Source: Burkholderiales bacterium
Lineage (GTDB): Bacteria > Pseudomonadota > Gammaproteobacteria > Burkholderiales > SG8-39
DNA: 33,048 nucleotides
Assembly (NCBI GenBank): GCA_026416295.1
Contig: JAOAFL010000077.1
Span: 1-33,048 of the forward strand
Direction of reading: 5' to 3'
Each line of letters starts with the position of its first letter. The stretch's first letter is position 1. Of this stretch, positions 7,482-15,200 are shown one piece after another. A model generated the notes under the pieces. It did no database searches and was not told the origin of the DNA. It saw only the letters and a list, made by a program, of their open reading frames with translations. Position numbers and translations under genes: made by a program.

Positions 7482-7826
7482 GTGGCCGACACCTTCAACG
7501 TCCACGAGGCGAAGACGCACCTCTCGGAGCTGCTCGAACGCGCCCGGGCCGGCGAGGAGATCGTGATCGCGAAGGCGAACCGCCCGATCGCGAAACTCGT
7601 GCCGATCGCGCCCCGGCCGAGAGCGCGCGTTGCGGGGCTGAACGCAGGCGCGATCACGTATATCGCCGAGGACTTCGACGCGCCGCTCCCGGACGAATTC
7701 TGGGAGGGGCGGCCGGACGATTCCCTCAACGTCTGGATCCGGGAGCAGGCGCGGCGGCGGCGCAAGGCCGCGGGACGGCGACGCGCGACGGCAAGGCGGG
7801 CGCCGCGGCGCGCCGCGCGCAGGTAG
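7482..7826 (+). CDS. Phd/YefM-type antitoxin with a long arginine-rich tail
   Basis: Residues 1-70 match the Phd/YefM antitoxin fold: FNVHEAKTHLSELLERARAGEEIVIAKANRPIAKLVPI, followed by the toxin-neutralising segment ITYIAEDFDAPLPDEFWEG. The start is GTG 7482. Relatives usually stop soon after this segment, at about 75-85 residues. Here the frame runs on for some 36 residues into a tail with about half Arg (QARRRRKAAGRRRATARR and on). Codon choice in the tail includes rarer codons (AGG, GGA, CGA, GCA). The tail may bind nucleic acid or may be read-through after a lost stop. The PIN toxin gene starts four bases downstream, so the pair is a type II toxin-antitoxin module. Confidence 0.85.
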   Translation: MADTFNVHEAKTHLSELLERARAGEEIVIAKANRPIAKLVPIAPRPRARVAGLNAGAITYIAEDFDAPLPDEFWEGRPDDSLNVWIREQARRRRKAAGRRRATARRAPRRAARR

Positions 7827-7830
7827 CCGC

Positions 7831-8217
7831 GTGCGCGTGCTGCTCGACAGCCACGCGTTCCTCTGGTGGGACCACGCGCCGGCGCGTCTGTCGGCGCGGG
7901 CGCGCTCCGCGATCCGCGCGATCGGCAACGAGGTGTTCGCGAGCGTCGCCAGTCTGTGGGAGCTGCAGATCAAGCGCGTGCGCGGCAAGCTGCATCTCGC
8001 GCGGCCGCTCGCGCAGATGCTGCGCATCCACGAGGAGCGCAATGCGTTCCGGCTTCTCAGCGTCACGCCGGCGCATCTGTGGGCCCTGGAGAACCTGAAG
8101 GCCACGCGCGGGGATCCGTTCGATCTCATGCTGCTTGCGCAGGCGACAGCCGAGCGCCTCGCCCTGGTGAGCCGCGACGCGGCGCTGCGCGGCCACGGCG
8201 TCGAGATCATCTGGTGA
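7831..8217 (+). CDS. PIN-domain toxin (VapC-like ribonuclease)
   Basis: The 128-residue protein starts at GTG 7831. It has the PIN-domain acidic residues: D6 in [11 protein letters not shown]44 in [12 protein letters not shown]95/D98 in [12 protein letters not shown] and D116 in [11 protein letters not shown] toxins of this family cut RNA and are held inactive by the cognate Phd-type antitoxin, here encoded just upstream. The TGA stop (8215-8217) overlaps the GTG start of ruvB (8214-8216), so translation of ruvB is probably coupled to the toxin gene. All catalytic acids are present, so the toxin looks intact. Confidence 0.9.
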   Translation: MRVLLDSHAFLWWDHAPARLSARARSAIRAIGNEVFASVASLWELQIKRVRGKLHLARPLAQMLRIHEERNAFRLLSVTPAHLWALENLKATRGDPFDLMLLAQATAERLALVSRDAALRGHGVEIIW

Positions 8218-9257
8218 TCGAGACCGACCGCCTGATCTCGGCCGCACCGCTCGCGGGCGAAGAGGAGCGGATCGAGCGCACGCTGCGGCCTGCGACGCTC
8301 GCGGAATACATCGGCCAGGAGAAGATCCGCCGCCAGCTCGAGATCTTCATCCGCGCGGCGCGCGAGCGGCGCGAAGCGCTCGATCACGTGCTCCTTTTCG
8401 GCCCGCCGGGGCTCGGCAAGACGACGCTCGCGCACATCGTCGCGCGCGAGCTGGGCGTCAACCTGCGCCAGACCTCGGGACCCGTTCTCGAGCGCGCGGG
8501 CGACCTCGCGGCGATGCTCACCAACCTCGAGCCGCGCGACGTGCTCTTCATCGACGAGATCCACCGCCTGTCGCCGGTCGTCGAGGAGATCCTCTATCCG
8601 GCGCTCGAAGACTACAAGCTCGACATCATGATCGGCGAGGGACCGGCGGCGCGTTCGATCAAGCTGGATCTGCCGCCCTTCACGCTGGTCGGCGCGACCA
8701 CGCGCGCCGGCATGCTGACCAATCCGCTTCGCGACCGCTTCGGCATCGTCGCGCGCCTGGAGTTCTACGACGAGACGGCGCTCGCCGCGATCGTGCGCCG
8801 CTCGGCCGGGCTGCTCGCGGTGCCGATCGAGGAGGCGGGCGCCGCCGAGATCGCGCGCCGCGCGCGCGGCACGCCGCGCATCGCGAACCGGCTCCTGCGC
8901 CGCGTGCGCGACTATGCGCAAGTGAAGGCCGACGGACGGGTGACGAAGGCGGTGGCCGAGGCCGCGCTCGCGATGCTCGAGGTCGACCCGCTGGGGCTGG
9001 ATGTCATGGACCGCAAGCTCCTTCTTGCGGTGATCGAGAAGTTCTCGGGCGGCCCGGTCGGTCTGGAGAACCTCGCGCACGCGATCGGCGAGGAGGCCGA
9101 CACGATCGAGGACGTGATCGAGCCCTACCTCATTCAGTCCGGGTACCTGCAGCGCACGCCGCGCGGGCGCGTCGCGACCGTGTCCGCCTACCGCCACTTC
9201 GGCTTGGCGGCGCCGGCGCGCCAGCGCGACCTGCTTGCCGAGGGCGACGGCGCCTGA
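8214..9257 (+). CDS. ruvB: Holliday junction ATPase RuvB
   Basis: The 347-residue AAA+ motor starts at GTG 8214, overlapping the toxin stop. Walker A is GPPGLGKTT (63-71), Walker B LFIDEIH (D114, E115), and the sensor/arginine region includes [10 protein letters not shown] and [17 protein letters not shown]-terminal winged helix ends in [13 protein letters not shown]. It drives branch migration with RuvA. No separate ribosome binding site is obvious, which supports coupling to the toxin gene. Length matches the family. Confidence 0.97.
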   Translation: MIETDRLISAAPLAGEEERIERTLRPATLAEYIGQEKIRRQLEIFIRAARERREALDHVLLFGPPGLGKTTLAHIVARELGVNLRQTSGPVLERAGDLAAMLTNLEPRDVLFIDEIHRLSPVVEEILYPALEDYKLDIMIGEGPAARSIKLDLPPFTLVGATTRAGMLTNPLRDRFGIVARLEFYDETALAAIVRRSAGLLAVPIEEAGAAEIARRARGTPRIANRLLRRVRDYAQVKADGRVTKAVAEAALAMLEVDPLGLDVMDRKLLLAVIEKFSGGPVGLENLAHAIGEEADTIEDVIEPYLIQSGYLQRTPRGRVATVSAYRHFGLAAPARQRDLLAEGDGA

Positions 9258-9285
9258 GCCGCGGGGTGCGGCGCGGCGCGTGGGC

Positions 9286-9291
9286 TACAAT
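9286..9291 (+). promoter_or_regulatory. Candidate -10 element directly before ybgC
   Basis: TACAAT lies six bases before the ybgC GTG (9298). No Shine-Dalgarno and no convincing -35 are visible. If used, transcription would begin at or next to the start codon and the tol-pal mRNA would be leaderless. Confidence 0.35.
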
Positions 9292-9297
9292 CGACCG

Positions 9298-9720
9298 GTG
9301 CGGCAGGCGCCCGGCGCGCAGACCGAATTCGCCTGGCAGGTACGGGTCTACTACGAGGACACCGACCGCGGCGGCGTCGTCTATTACGCGAATTACCTGC
9401 GGTTCTTCGAGCGCGCGCGCACCGAGTGGCTGCGCGCGCTCGGCGTCGAGCACGAGCGCCTGGCGAGCGCCGAGGGCCGCGGCTTCGTCGTCGCGCGCGC
9501 CGAAATCGATTTCCGGGTCGGCGCGCGCCTGGACGACCTGCTCACCGTCACGGTGCGGCCGCTCGAAGTGCAGCGCGCTTCGCTCTGGCTCGGGCAGCAG
9601 GCGCGGCGCGCCGACGGGCGCGTGTGCGCCGAGGCGCGCATTCGCGTCGCGTGCGTGCGCCTGCGCGACATGCGGCCGCAGCCGCTTCCGGCGGCGCTGC
9701 GCGCGGAGCTCGGCGCATGA
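9298..9720 (+). CDS. ybgC: Acyl-CoA thioesterase YbgC of the tol-pal operon
   Basis: The 140-residue hot-dog-fold thioesterase has the signature YYEDTDRGGVVYYANYLRFFERAR with the catalytic Asp in EDTD. GTG 9298 is chosen because the TACAAT -10-like element lies immediately upstream and the family motif follows about 17 residues later. An upstream ATG at 9235 would add a low-complexity extension that runs through ruvB. YbgC hydrolyses acyl-CoAs and is the conserved first gene of tol-pal operons. It overlaps tolQ by ATGA. Confidence 0.93.
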   Translation: MRQAPGAQTEFAWQVRVYYEDTDRGGVVYYANYLRFFERARTEWLRALGVEHERLASAEGRGFVVARAEIDFRVGARLDDLLTVTVRPLEVQRASLWLGQQARRADGRVCAEARIRVACVRLRDMRPQPLPAALRAELGA

Positions 9721-10400
9721 CGGTCACGCAGGAGTACGACCTCTGGTCGCTCGTCGTCGGCGCCTCGCCGGTGATCAAGGGCGTGATGCTGCTCCTGGTC
9801 GCCGTTTCGTTCATGTCCTGGACGTTCATCTTCCGCAAGTGGTTCGCGATCCGGCGCGCGCGCGAGCAGACCGACCGGTTCGAGCGCGAATTCTGGAGCG
9901 GCAACGACCTCGCCGCGCTCTACCAGGGCGCGGTGAACGCGCGCCACACGATCGGGAGCCTGGAGCGCATCTTCGAGGCGGGCTACCGCGAGTTCGCGAA
10001 GCTGCGCGGCCAGCGCGGCGCCGACGCCGCGATGCTCGTCGACGGCGCGCGCCGCGCGATGCGCGCGACCTTCCAGCGCGAGATGGACTATCTCGAACGG
10101 CATCTCGCGTTTCTCGCCTCGACCGGCTCGGTGAGCCCCTACGTCGGCCTGTTCGGCACGGTCTGGGGGATCATGCACGCGTTCCGCAGCCTCGCGAGCG
10201 TGCAGCAGGCCACCCTCGCGCAGGTCGCCCCCGGTATCGCCGAGGCGCTGATCGCCACCGCGATCGGGCTCTTTGCCGCGATCCCGGCGGTGGTCGCCTA
10301 CAACCGCTTCTCGCACGACATCGACCGCCTCGCGATCCGCTTCGAGAGCTTCATGGAGGAGTTCTCGAACGTGCTGCAGCGCCAGGCGGCGCTGCGCTAG
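9717..10400 (+). CDS. tolQ: Inner-membrane motor protein TolQ
   Basis: The 227-residue protein is of the MotA/TolQ/ExbB family. One N-terminal membrane segment (about residues 16-36) precedes a cytoplasmic region. Two more segments follow around the motif SPYVGLFGTVWGIMHAF and PGIAEALIATAIGLFAAIPAVVAYN. With TolR it forms the proton-driven motor that energises TolA for outer-membrane constriction at division. ATG 9717 overlaps the ybgC stop. Confidence 0.97.
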   Translation: MTVTQEYDLWSLVVGASPVIKGVMLLLVAVSFMSWTFIFRKWFAIRRAREQTDRFEREFWSGNDLAALYQGAVNARHTIGSLERIFEAGYREFAKLRGQRGADAAMLVDGARRAMRATFQREMDYLERHLAFLASTGSVSPYVGLFGTVWGIMHAFRSLASVQQATLAQVAPGIAEALIATAIGLFAAIPAVVAYNRFSHDIDRLAIRFESFMEEFSNVLQRQAALR

Positions 10401-10405
10401 GATCG

Positions 10406-10819
10406 ATGGCGCGGCTGCACTCGCGTCGCGCGCCGATGCACGAGATCAACGTCGTGCCCTACGCCGACGTGATGATCGTGCTGCTCGTCATCTTCATGGT
10501 CACCGCGCCGCTCGCGGTGCCGGGCGTGATCGAGCTGCCGTCGGTCGAGCGGGCACCGACAGCGAAGCCCGTGCCGATCGAGATCCTGATCGCGGAGGGC
10601 GGCGCGCTCGCGCTGCGCGAGCGCGACGCCGCCGGGCGCGTCGTCGCCGAGCGGCCGATCGCGCGCGAGGACCTCCCCCGCCTCGTAAAAGACCCGAAGA
10701 CGCCGGTGCTCGTCGCCGGCGACCGCAACGTGAAGTACGAGGCGGTGATCGCGCTGCTAGACGAGCTGCGCGCGCACGGCGTCGAGCGCGTGGGGCTGCA
10801 GGTGAAGCCGCGGCGATGA
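10406..10819 (+). CDS. tolR: Motor protein TolR (ExbD family)
   Basis: The 137-residue protein has a short cytoplasmic N-terminus (MHEINVVPYADVMIVLLVIFM begins at residue 11) and a single membrane helix carrying the proton-relay Asp, D21. A periplasmic domain follows and ends in LLDELRAHGVERVGLQVKP. It pairs with TolQ as the stator/rotor of the Tol motor. It starts five bases after the tolQ stop, with weak Shine-Dalgarno similarity (AGGATCG), and overlaps tolA by ATGA. Confidence 0.96.
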   Translation: MARLHSRRAPMHEINVVPYADVMIVLLVIFMVTAPLAVPGVIELPSVERAPTAKPVPIEILIAEGGALALRERDAAGRVVAERPIAREDLPRLVKDPKTPVLVAGDRNVKYEAVIALLDELRAHGVERVGLQVKPRR

Positions 10820-11592
10820 GCGCGGCGGCGCTCGAGGCGCGCAAGGAGCCGGGCGCGCTCGCCTCGGCGCTGCTCGCCGCGCTGGTGCACGCGGCGCTCT
10901 TCGCGCTGCTCGTCTTCGGCGTCCGCTGGCAGAACCCGCCGCCCGAGCCGGTGCTCGTCGAGCTCTGGGCCGCGCCGCCGGATCCGGCGCCGGCGCCGAA
11001 GGCGGAGCCGCCCCCGCCGCCGAGCGCGGAACCTGCGCCGGCGCCGACCGCGGCGCCGCGCATCGAACGGCCGGACATCGAACTGAAGGCGCCGTCGCCC
11101 AAGCCGAAGCCCGAGCCGGCGAAGCCGCTCGCCCCGCCGCAGGCGCAGAAAGCGCCGCCGAAGGCCGACGCCACGAAGACGCCGTCGCCCGAGGACGACG
11201 CGCGCCGGCGGCTGCAGGAGGAACTTCTGCGCGAGCAGCAGGCGCTCGCGGCAGAGCGCGAGCGCGCGGCGCTGCGCGAGAATCTCGCGCGCGAGGCGGC
11301 GGCCGCGAACGCGCGCGCGCTCGCCGCCTGGATCGAGCGCATCCGCGCCAAGATCCGCGGCAACATCCTGCTGCCGCCGGACCTGAAGGGCAATCCCGAG
11401 GCGATCTTCGACGTCGTGCAGCTGCCCACCGGCGAAGTGCTGTCGGTGAGGCTGCGCAAGTCGAGCGGGCACGCGGGGTACGATCAGGCGGTCGAGCGCG
11501 CGATCCTGAAATCCTCGCCGCTGCCGAGGCCCGATCGGCCGGAGCTTTTCCAGCGCGAACTCGAGCTGCGGTTCCGTCCGCTCGAGCGCTGA
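10816..11592 (+). CDS. tolA: Periplasm-spanning protein TolA
   Basis: The 258-residue protein has one membrane anchor (about residues 17-38). A Pro/Ala/Lys-rich linker follows (residues about 45-135), then a charged Arg/Glu/Ala coiled-coil stretch and a C-terminal TolA/TonB-like domain with IRAKIRGNILLPPDLKGNPEAIFDVVQLPTGEVL. It links the TolQR motor to TolB and Pal. It is shorter than E. coli TolA (421 residues), mostly because the helical domain is reduced, as in other betaproteobacteria. No separate promoter is evident. Confidence 0.95.
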   Translation: MSAAALEARKEPGALASALLAALVHAALFALLVFGVRWQNPPPEPVLVELWAAPPDPAPAPKAEPPPPPSAEPAPAPTAAPRIERPDIELKAPSPKPKPEPAKPLAPPQAQKAPPKADATKTPSPEDDARRRLQEELLREQQALAAERERAALRENLAREAAAANARALAAWIERIRAKIRGNILLPPDLKGNPEAIFDVVQLPTGEVLSVRLRKSSGHAGYDQAVERAILKSSPLPRPDRPELFQRELELRFRPLER

Positions 11593-11610
11593 GGCGATGC
11601 GCTTTGCCCC

Positions 11611-11616
11611 TATAAT
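11611..11616 (+). promoter_or_regulatory. Consensus -10 element directly before tolB
   Basis: A perfect TATAAT lies nine bases before the tolB ATG, in the 33-base tolA-tolB gap. No -35 at normal spacing and no Shine-Dalgarno are visible. A promoter here would give tolB-pal-cpoB an mRNA with a leader of about two or three bases. Confidence 0.45.
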
Positions 11617-11625
11617 TCGGCGCGC

Positions 11626-12894
11626 ATGCGCAGGCTCGCCGCCGCCCTGGCTCTCGCGGTCGCCCCGTTCCTCGCCAGCGCGCAGCTCGCGATCGAGATC
11701 ACCGGCGCCGGCGCGCAGCGCATTCCGATCGCGGTGGCCCCGTTCGCCGGCGAGGCGGCGCTCGGTGTCGGCGTGAGCGCGATCGTGCGCGCGGACCTCG
11801 AACGCAGCGGCCTGTTCCGCGTGCTGCAGCTTCCGCCGCTAGCGCCCGTGCCGAGCGAAGCGAGCCCGGTGAACTACGCCGAGTGGCGCTCGCGGCTCGC
11901 CGACGCGCTCGTGGTCGGCTCTGCGGCGCTGCGCGCCGACGGCCGCTACGAGGTGCGCTTCAAGCTGCACGACGTGGTGAAGGGCGCGGACCTCTCGGGC
12001 GTCGCCTATACGCTCGCACGCGAACAGGTGCGCGCGACCGCCCACCGCATCGCCGACTACGTCTACGAGAAACTCACCGGCACGCGCGGCGTCTTCTCGA
12101 CCCGAATCGCCTACGTCGTGAAGCGCGCCGAGCGCTACGAGCTGCGCATCGCGGACGCCGACGGCGCGGGCGAGGAGACGGCGCTCGCCTCGCTCGAGCC
12201 GATCATCTCGCCGGCGTGGTCGCCCGACGGGCGACGGCTCGCGTACGTCTCGTTCGAGAACAAGAAGCCGGTGATCTACGTGCACTCGCTCGCCGACGGC
12301 CGCCGTCAGGTGGCGGCCAATTTCCGCGGCTCCAACTCCGCGCCCGCCTGGTCGCCCGACGGCACGCGGCTCGCGGTCGCGCTTTCGCGCGACGGCGGCA
12401 CGCAGCTCTACCTCATCAACCCCGACGGCAGCGGCCTGCGGCGGCTGACCCATTCGAACGCGGTCGACACGGAACCGGCGTTCGCTCCCGACGGTCAGAC
12501 GATCTACTTCACCTCCGACCGCGGCGGCAGCCCGCAGATCTACCGCATGCCGGTCGCCGGAGGAGAAGCGCAGCGGGTGACCTTCGAGGGGGCCTACAAC
12601 GTTTCGCCGCGCGTGAGCCCGGACGGCCGGCAGCTCGCGTTCGTCACGCGCACGAACGGGCGCTTTCAGCTCGCGGTGATGGACCTCGCGACCCGCCAGA
12701 TGCAGGTGCTCACCGACAGCGAGCGGGACGAATCGCCGAGCTTCGCGCCGAACGGCCGCATGATCCTGTTCGCGACCGTGATCGGTGGGCGCGGGGTGCT
12801 CGCGGCGGTGTCGGCCGACGGACGCGTCAGGCAGCGGCTTTCGGTCGCCGCGGGCGACGTGCGCGAGCCGGCGTGGGGGCCGTTTACGAACTGA
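11626..12894 (+). CDS. tolB: Periplasmic beta-propeller protein TolB
   Basis: The 422-residue protein has a cleavable signal peptide (hydrophobic core LAAALALAVAPFLA, cleavage near ASAQ). A TolB N-terminal domain follows, then a six-bladed WD40-like propeller with repeats such as SPAWSPDGRRLAYVS, APAWSPDGTRLAVAL and SPRVSPDGRQLAFVT. It binds Pal and TolA in the periplasm. A TATAAT element just before the ATG and the lack of a Shine-Dalgarno suggest a second, near-leaderless promoter inside the tol-pal cluster. Confidence 0.97.
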   Translation: MRRLAAALALAVAPFLASAQLAIEITGAGAQRIPIAVAPFAGEAALGVGVSAIVRADLERSGLFRVLQLPPLAPVPSEASPVNYAEWRSRLADALVVGSAALRADGRYEVRFKLHDVVKGADLSGVAYTLAREQVRATAHRIADYVYEKLTGTRGVFSTRIAYVVKRAERYELRIADADGAGEETALASLEPIISPAWSPDGRRLAYVSFENKKPVIYVHSLADGRRQVAANFRGSNSAPAWSPDGTRLAVALSRDGGTQLYLINPDGSGLRRLTHSNAVDTEPAFAPDGQTIYFTSDRGGSPQIYRMPVAGGEAQRVTFEGAYNVSPRVSPDGRQLAFVTRTNGRFQLAVMDLATRQMQVLTDSERDESPSFAPNGRMILFATVIGGRGVLAAVSADGRVRQRLSVAAGDVREPAWGPFTN

Positions 12895-12913
12895 ACGCAA
12901 AGGAGCGAACGCC

Positions 12914-13492
12914 ATGAGAGTCTTCGTCCTCGCCGCCGCAGCGCTCGCGGCCGCGCTCGCCGGCTGCCGCAGCACGCCGGAAGAACAGTCGCCTGCGGCG
13001 GTCGAGGAGCGCCAGCCCGCGGCGGTCGCCGCCCCGACGCCGGCGCCCGCGGCAAAGCCGCAGCCGGTGAAGCCGGGCGAGATCGCGCGCGTGGACCTCA
13101 CCGCCGGGAAACCCGCCGCGGCGCCGAGCCCGCTCAAGGACCCGGCGAACATCCTTTCGCGTCGCTCGATCTACTTCGACTACGACCGCTACGAGGTGAA
13201 GGAGGAGTACCGCCCGATCGTCGAGGCGCACGCGAAGTACCTGCGCGAAAACCCGGAGGCGAAGGTGCTCATCCAGGGCAACGCCGACGAGCGCGGCAGC
13301 CGGGAGTACAACATCGGTCTCGGCCAGCGCCGCTCGGATGCCGTGAAGCGCATGCTGATCCTGCTCGGGGCGCGCGAGGCGCAGATCGAATCGGTGAGCC
13401 TCGGCGAGGAAAAGCCGGTCTGCACCGAATCGAACGAGGCGTGCTGGGCAAAAAACCGGCGCGGCGACATCCTGTATCAGGGCGAGTACTGA
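12914..13492 (+). CDS. pal: Peptidoglycan-associated lipoprotein Pal
   Basis: The 192-residue protein has a lipoprotein signal with lipobox LAGC and acylated C18. A Pro/Ala-rich linker of about 60 residues precedes an OmpA-like peptidoglycan-binding domain with SIYFDYDRYEV and the motif GNADERGSREYNIGLGQRR. Pal anchors the outer membrane to the cell wall and is the partner of TolB. The linker is longer than in E. coli Pal (173 residues). A Shine-Dalgarno (AAAGGAG) precedes the ATG. Confidence 0.97.
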   Translation: MRVFVLAAAALAAALAGCRSTPEEQSPAAVEERQPAAVAAPTPAPAAKPQPVKPGEIARVDLTAGKPAAAPSPLKDPANILSRRSIYFDYDRYEVKEEYRPIVEAHAKYLRENPEAKVLIQGNADERGSREYNIGLGQRRSDAVKRMLILLGAREAQIESVSLGEEKPVCTESNEACWAKNRRGDILYQGEY

Positions 13493-13493
13493 G

Positions 13494-14306
13494 GTGCGCG
13501 CACGGTCCTGCGTCGCCGCCGCGATCGCCTGCGCCGCGCTTGCCGGCCCGGCCGCGGCGCAAGGCCTGTTCGACGACAACGTCGCCCGCCAGCGAATCGC
13601 CGAGCTGCGCAAGCAGGTCGAGGCGGCGCACAAGGCGTTCGAGGAGCGGCTGGCGAGGATCGAGGAGCGCGTCGGCCGGGCCGAGGACCGCTCGGTGCTC
13701 GTCGACCTCGCCGCGCAGATCGAGGCGCTGCGCGCCGAGATCGCCCGGCTGCGCGGCCAGCTCGAGGTGGTGCAGTACCAGATCGAGACCGCGGACAAGC
13801 GCGGCAAAGACCTCTACCTCGACATCGACACGCGGCTGAGAAAGCTCGAACAGGTGCGCGAGCAGGCCGCCGCGCAGGCGGAAAAGCCGCCGGTGGAGGC
13901 CGGCCCGACGGCCGCCGAAACGAGGGTCTACGAGGCGGCGCTCAACCAGTTCAAGCTCGGCAACTACGCGCTCGCGATTTCCGCCTTCCAGGGCTTTCTC
14001 GTCGCGTACCCGAACTCGAAGCTCGCCCCTTCCGCGCAGTACTGGATCGGCAACGCGTACGCGGCGCAGAACGATCACAAGCAGGCGATCGCGGCGCACC
14101 AGAAGGTGCTGTCGGCCTGGCCGAACGACGCGCGCGCCGCCGATGCGATGCTGAACATCGCCACCGCGCAGGAGGCGCTCGGCGACCGGCGCGCGGCGCA
14201 GAAGACGCTGCAGGACCTGGTCGCGCGCTACCCCGAGAGCGCGGCCGCCGCAAGCGCCCGCCAGCGCCTGCAGGCGCTCGCCAAACTGCCCCCGGCGAAA
14301 CGCTGA
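13494..14306 (+). CDS. cpoB: Cell division coordinator CpoB (YbgF)
   Basis: The 270-residue exported protein starts at GTG 13494, one base after pal. The signal peptide ends near GPAAAQG. The N-terminal half is a predicted coiled coil ([20 protein letters not shown] and later heptads) for trimerisation. The C-terminal half has three TPR-like repeats beginning at [20 protein letters not shown]. CpoB coordinates peptidoglycan synthesis with Tol-driven outer-membrane constriction. Its stop TGA overlaps the queC start. Confidence 0.94.
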   Translation: MRARSCVAAAIACAALAGPAAAQGLFDDNVARQRIAELRKQVEAAHKAFEERLARIEERVGRAEDRSVLVDLAAQIEALRAEIARLRGQLEVVQYQIETADKRGKDLYLDIDTRLRKLEQVREQAAAQAEKPPVEAGPTAAETRVYEAALNQFKLGNYALAISAFQGFLVAYPNSKLAPSAQYWIGNAYAAQNDHKQAIAAHQKVLSAWPNDARAADAMLNIATAQEALGDRRAAQKTLQDLVARYPESAAAASARQRLQALAKLPPAKR

Positions 14307-14992
14307 AGCGCGCGGTCGTCCTGCTCTCCGGCGGCCTCGATTCCGCGACCACGCTCGCTTGGGCACGGCGCGAGGGCTACGCGTGCTGGTGTCTGTCGGT
14401 CGACTACGGGCAGCGGCACCGCGCGGAACTGGCGGCGGCGGCGCGCGTCGCGGCGCGGCTCGGAGCGCGCGAGCACCGCATCCTGCGGCTCGATCTCGCG
14501 CAGTTCGGCGGCTCGGCGCTCACCGACCGTGCGATCCCGGTGCCGGTCGCCGGCCGGCAGGCGGGCATTCCGGCGACCTACGTGCCGGCGCGCAATACGG
14601 TGCTGCTTTCGCTCGCGCTCGCGTGGGCCGAGGTGCTCGGCGCGCGGCACCTCTTCATCGGCGCGAACGCGGTCGACTACTCCGGCTACCCGGACTGTCG
14701 GCCCGAGTACCTGCGCGCGTTCGAAGCGATGGCGAACCTCGCCACCAAGGCGGCGGTGGAGGGAACCCGCATCGAGGTGCGCGCGCCGCTCGTCGATCTG
14801 CCGAAGGCCGAGATCGTGCGGCTCGCGGTCGCGCTCGGCGTCGATCCGGCCGAGACCGTGAGCTGCTATCAGGCCGACGCCGACGGCGGCGCCTGCGGGT
14901 GCTGCGACGCCTGCCGCATCCGCAGGAAGGGTTTCGCCGACGCAGGCATCGCGGATCCGACCCGCTATGCGCACGCCCGCGCTGGCGAATGA
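14303..14992 (+). CDS. queC: 7-cyano-7-deazaguanine synthase QueC, apparent CTG start
   Basis: The 229-residue enzyme makes preQ0 from 7-carboxy-7-deazaguanine, ATP and ammonia in queuosine biosynthesis. The ATP-pyrophosphatase loop [13 protein letters not shown] is at residues 7-19, and the zinc site is CGCCDAC with a further Cys in VSCYQ. No ATG, GTG or TTG is available in frame upstream without running deep into cpoB, and the loop must be kept. The likely start is CTG 14303, which overlaps the cpoB stop as CTGA and is followed by the typical [10 protein letters not shown]. The next ATG (14529 or 14540) is not a valid alternative, since it would delete the active site. queE, often adjacent to queC, is absent here. 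Confidence 0.92.
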   Translation: MKRAVVLLSGGLDSATTLAWARREGYACWCLSVDYGQRHRAELAAAARVAARLGAREHRILRLDLAQFGGSALTDRAIPVPVAGRQAGIPATYVPARNTVLLSLALAWAEVLGARHLFIGANAVDYSGYPDCRPEYLRAFEAMANLATKAAVEGTRIEVRAPLVDLPKAEIVRLAVALGVDPAETVSCYQADADGGACGCCDACRIRRKGFADAGIADPTRYAHARAGE

Positions 14993-15006
14993 ACGGTGGC
15001 GGCTGC

Positions 15007-15012
15007 TAGAAT
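15007..15012 (+). promoter_or_regulatory. Candidate -10 element of tRNA-Lys
   Basis: TAGAAT lies 26 bases before the mature tRNA 5' end, just after the queC stop. The -35 region inside queC (TGGCGA at 14983-14988, spacing 18) is a poor match. Transcription would begin near 15019, leaving a short 5' leader for RNase P to remove. Confidence 0.45.
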
Positions 15013-15038
15013 TCGCGCCTTCGCGCAAGCGTGCGGTC

Positions 15039-15114
15039 GGGTCGTTAGCTCAGCTGGTAGAGCAGCGGACTTTTAATCCGTTGGTCGGCGGTTCGAATCC
15101 GCCACGACCTACCA
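15039..15114 (+). tRNA. tRNA-Lys (anticodon TTT)
   Basis: The 76-base gene folds as a standard cloverleaf. The acceptor stem is GGGTCGT paired with ACGACCT (first pair G-U). The D arm is TTAGCTCAGCTGGTAGAGC, the anticodon arm CGGACTTTTAATCCG with TTT at positions 34-36, and the T arm GGCGGTTCGAATCCGCC. The 3' CCA is encoded (15112-15114). It is the only tRNA gene I see in the window. Confidence 0.97.
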
Positions 15115-15200
15115 AAAGCCTGCACGACCGGCAAACCGCAGGTCGCGCCGCGGCCCGCGCCGGCGCCCGGGGCGAGCGCCCCGGCGCACCTCGTTTCGCG

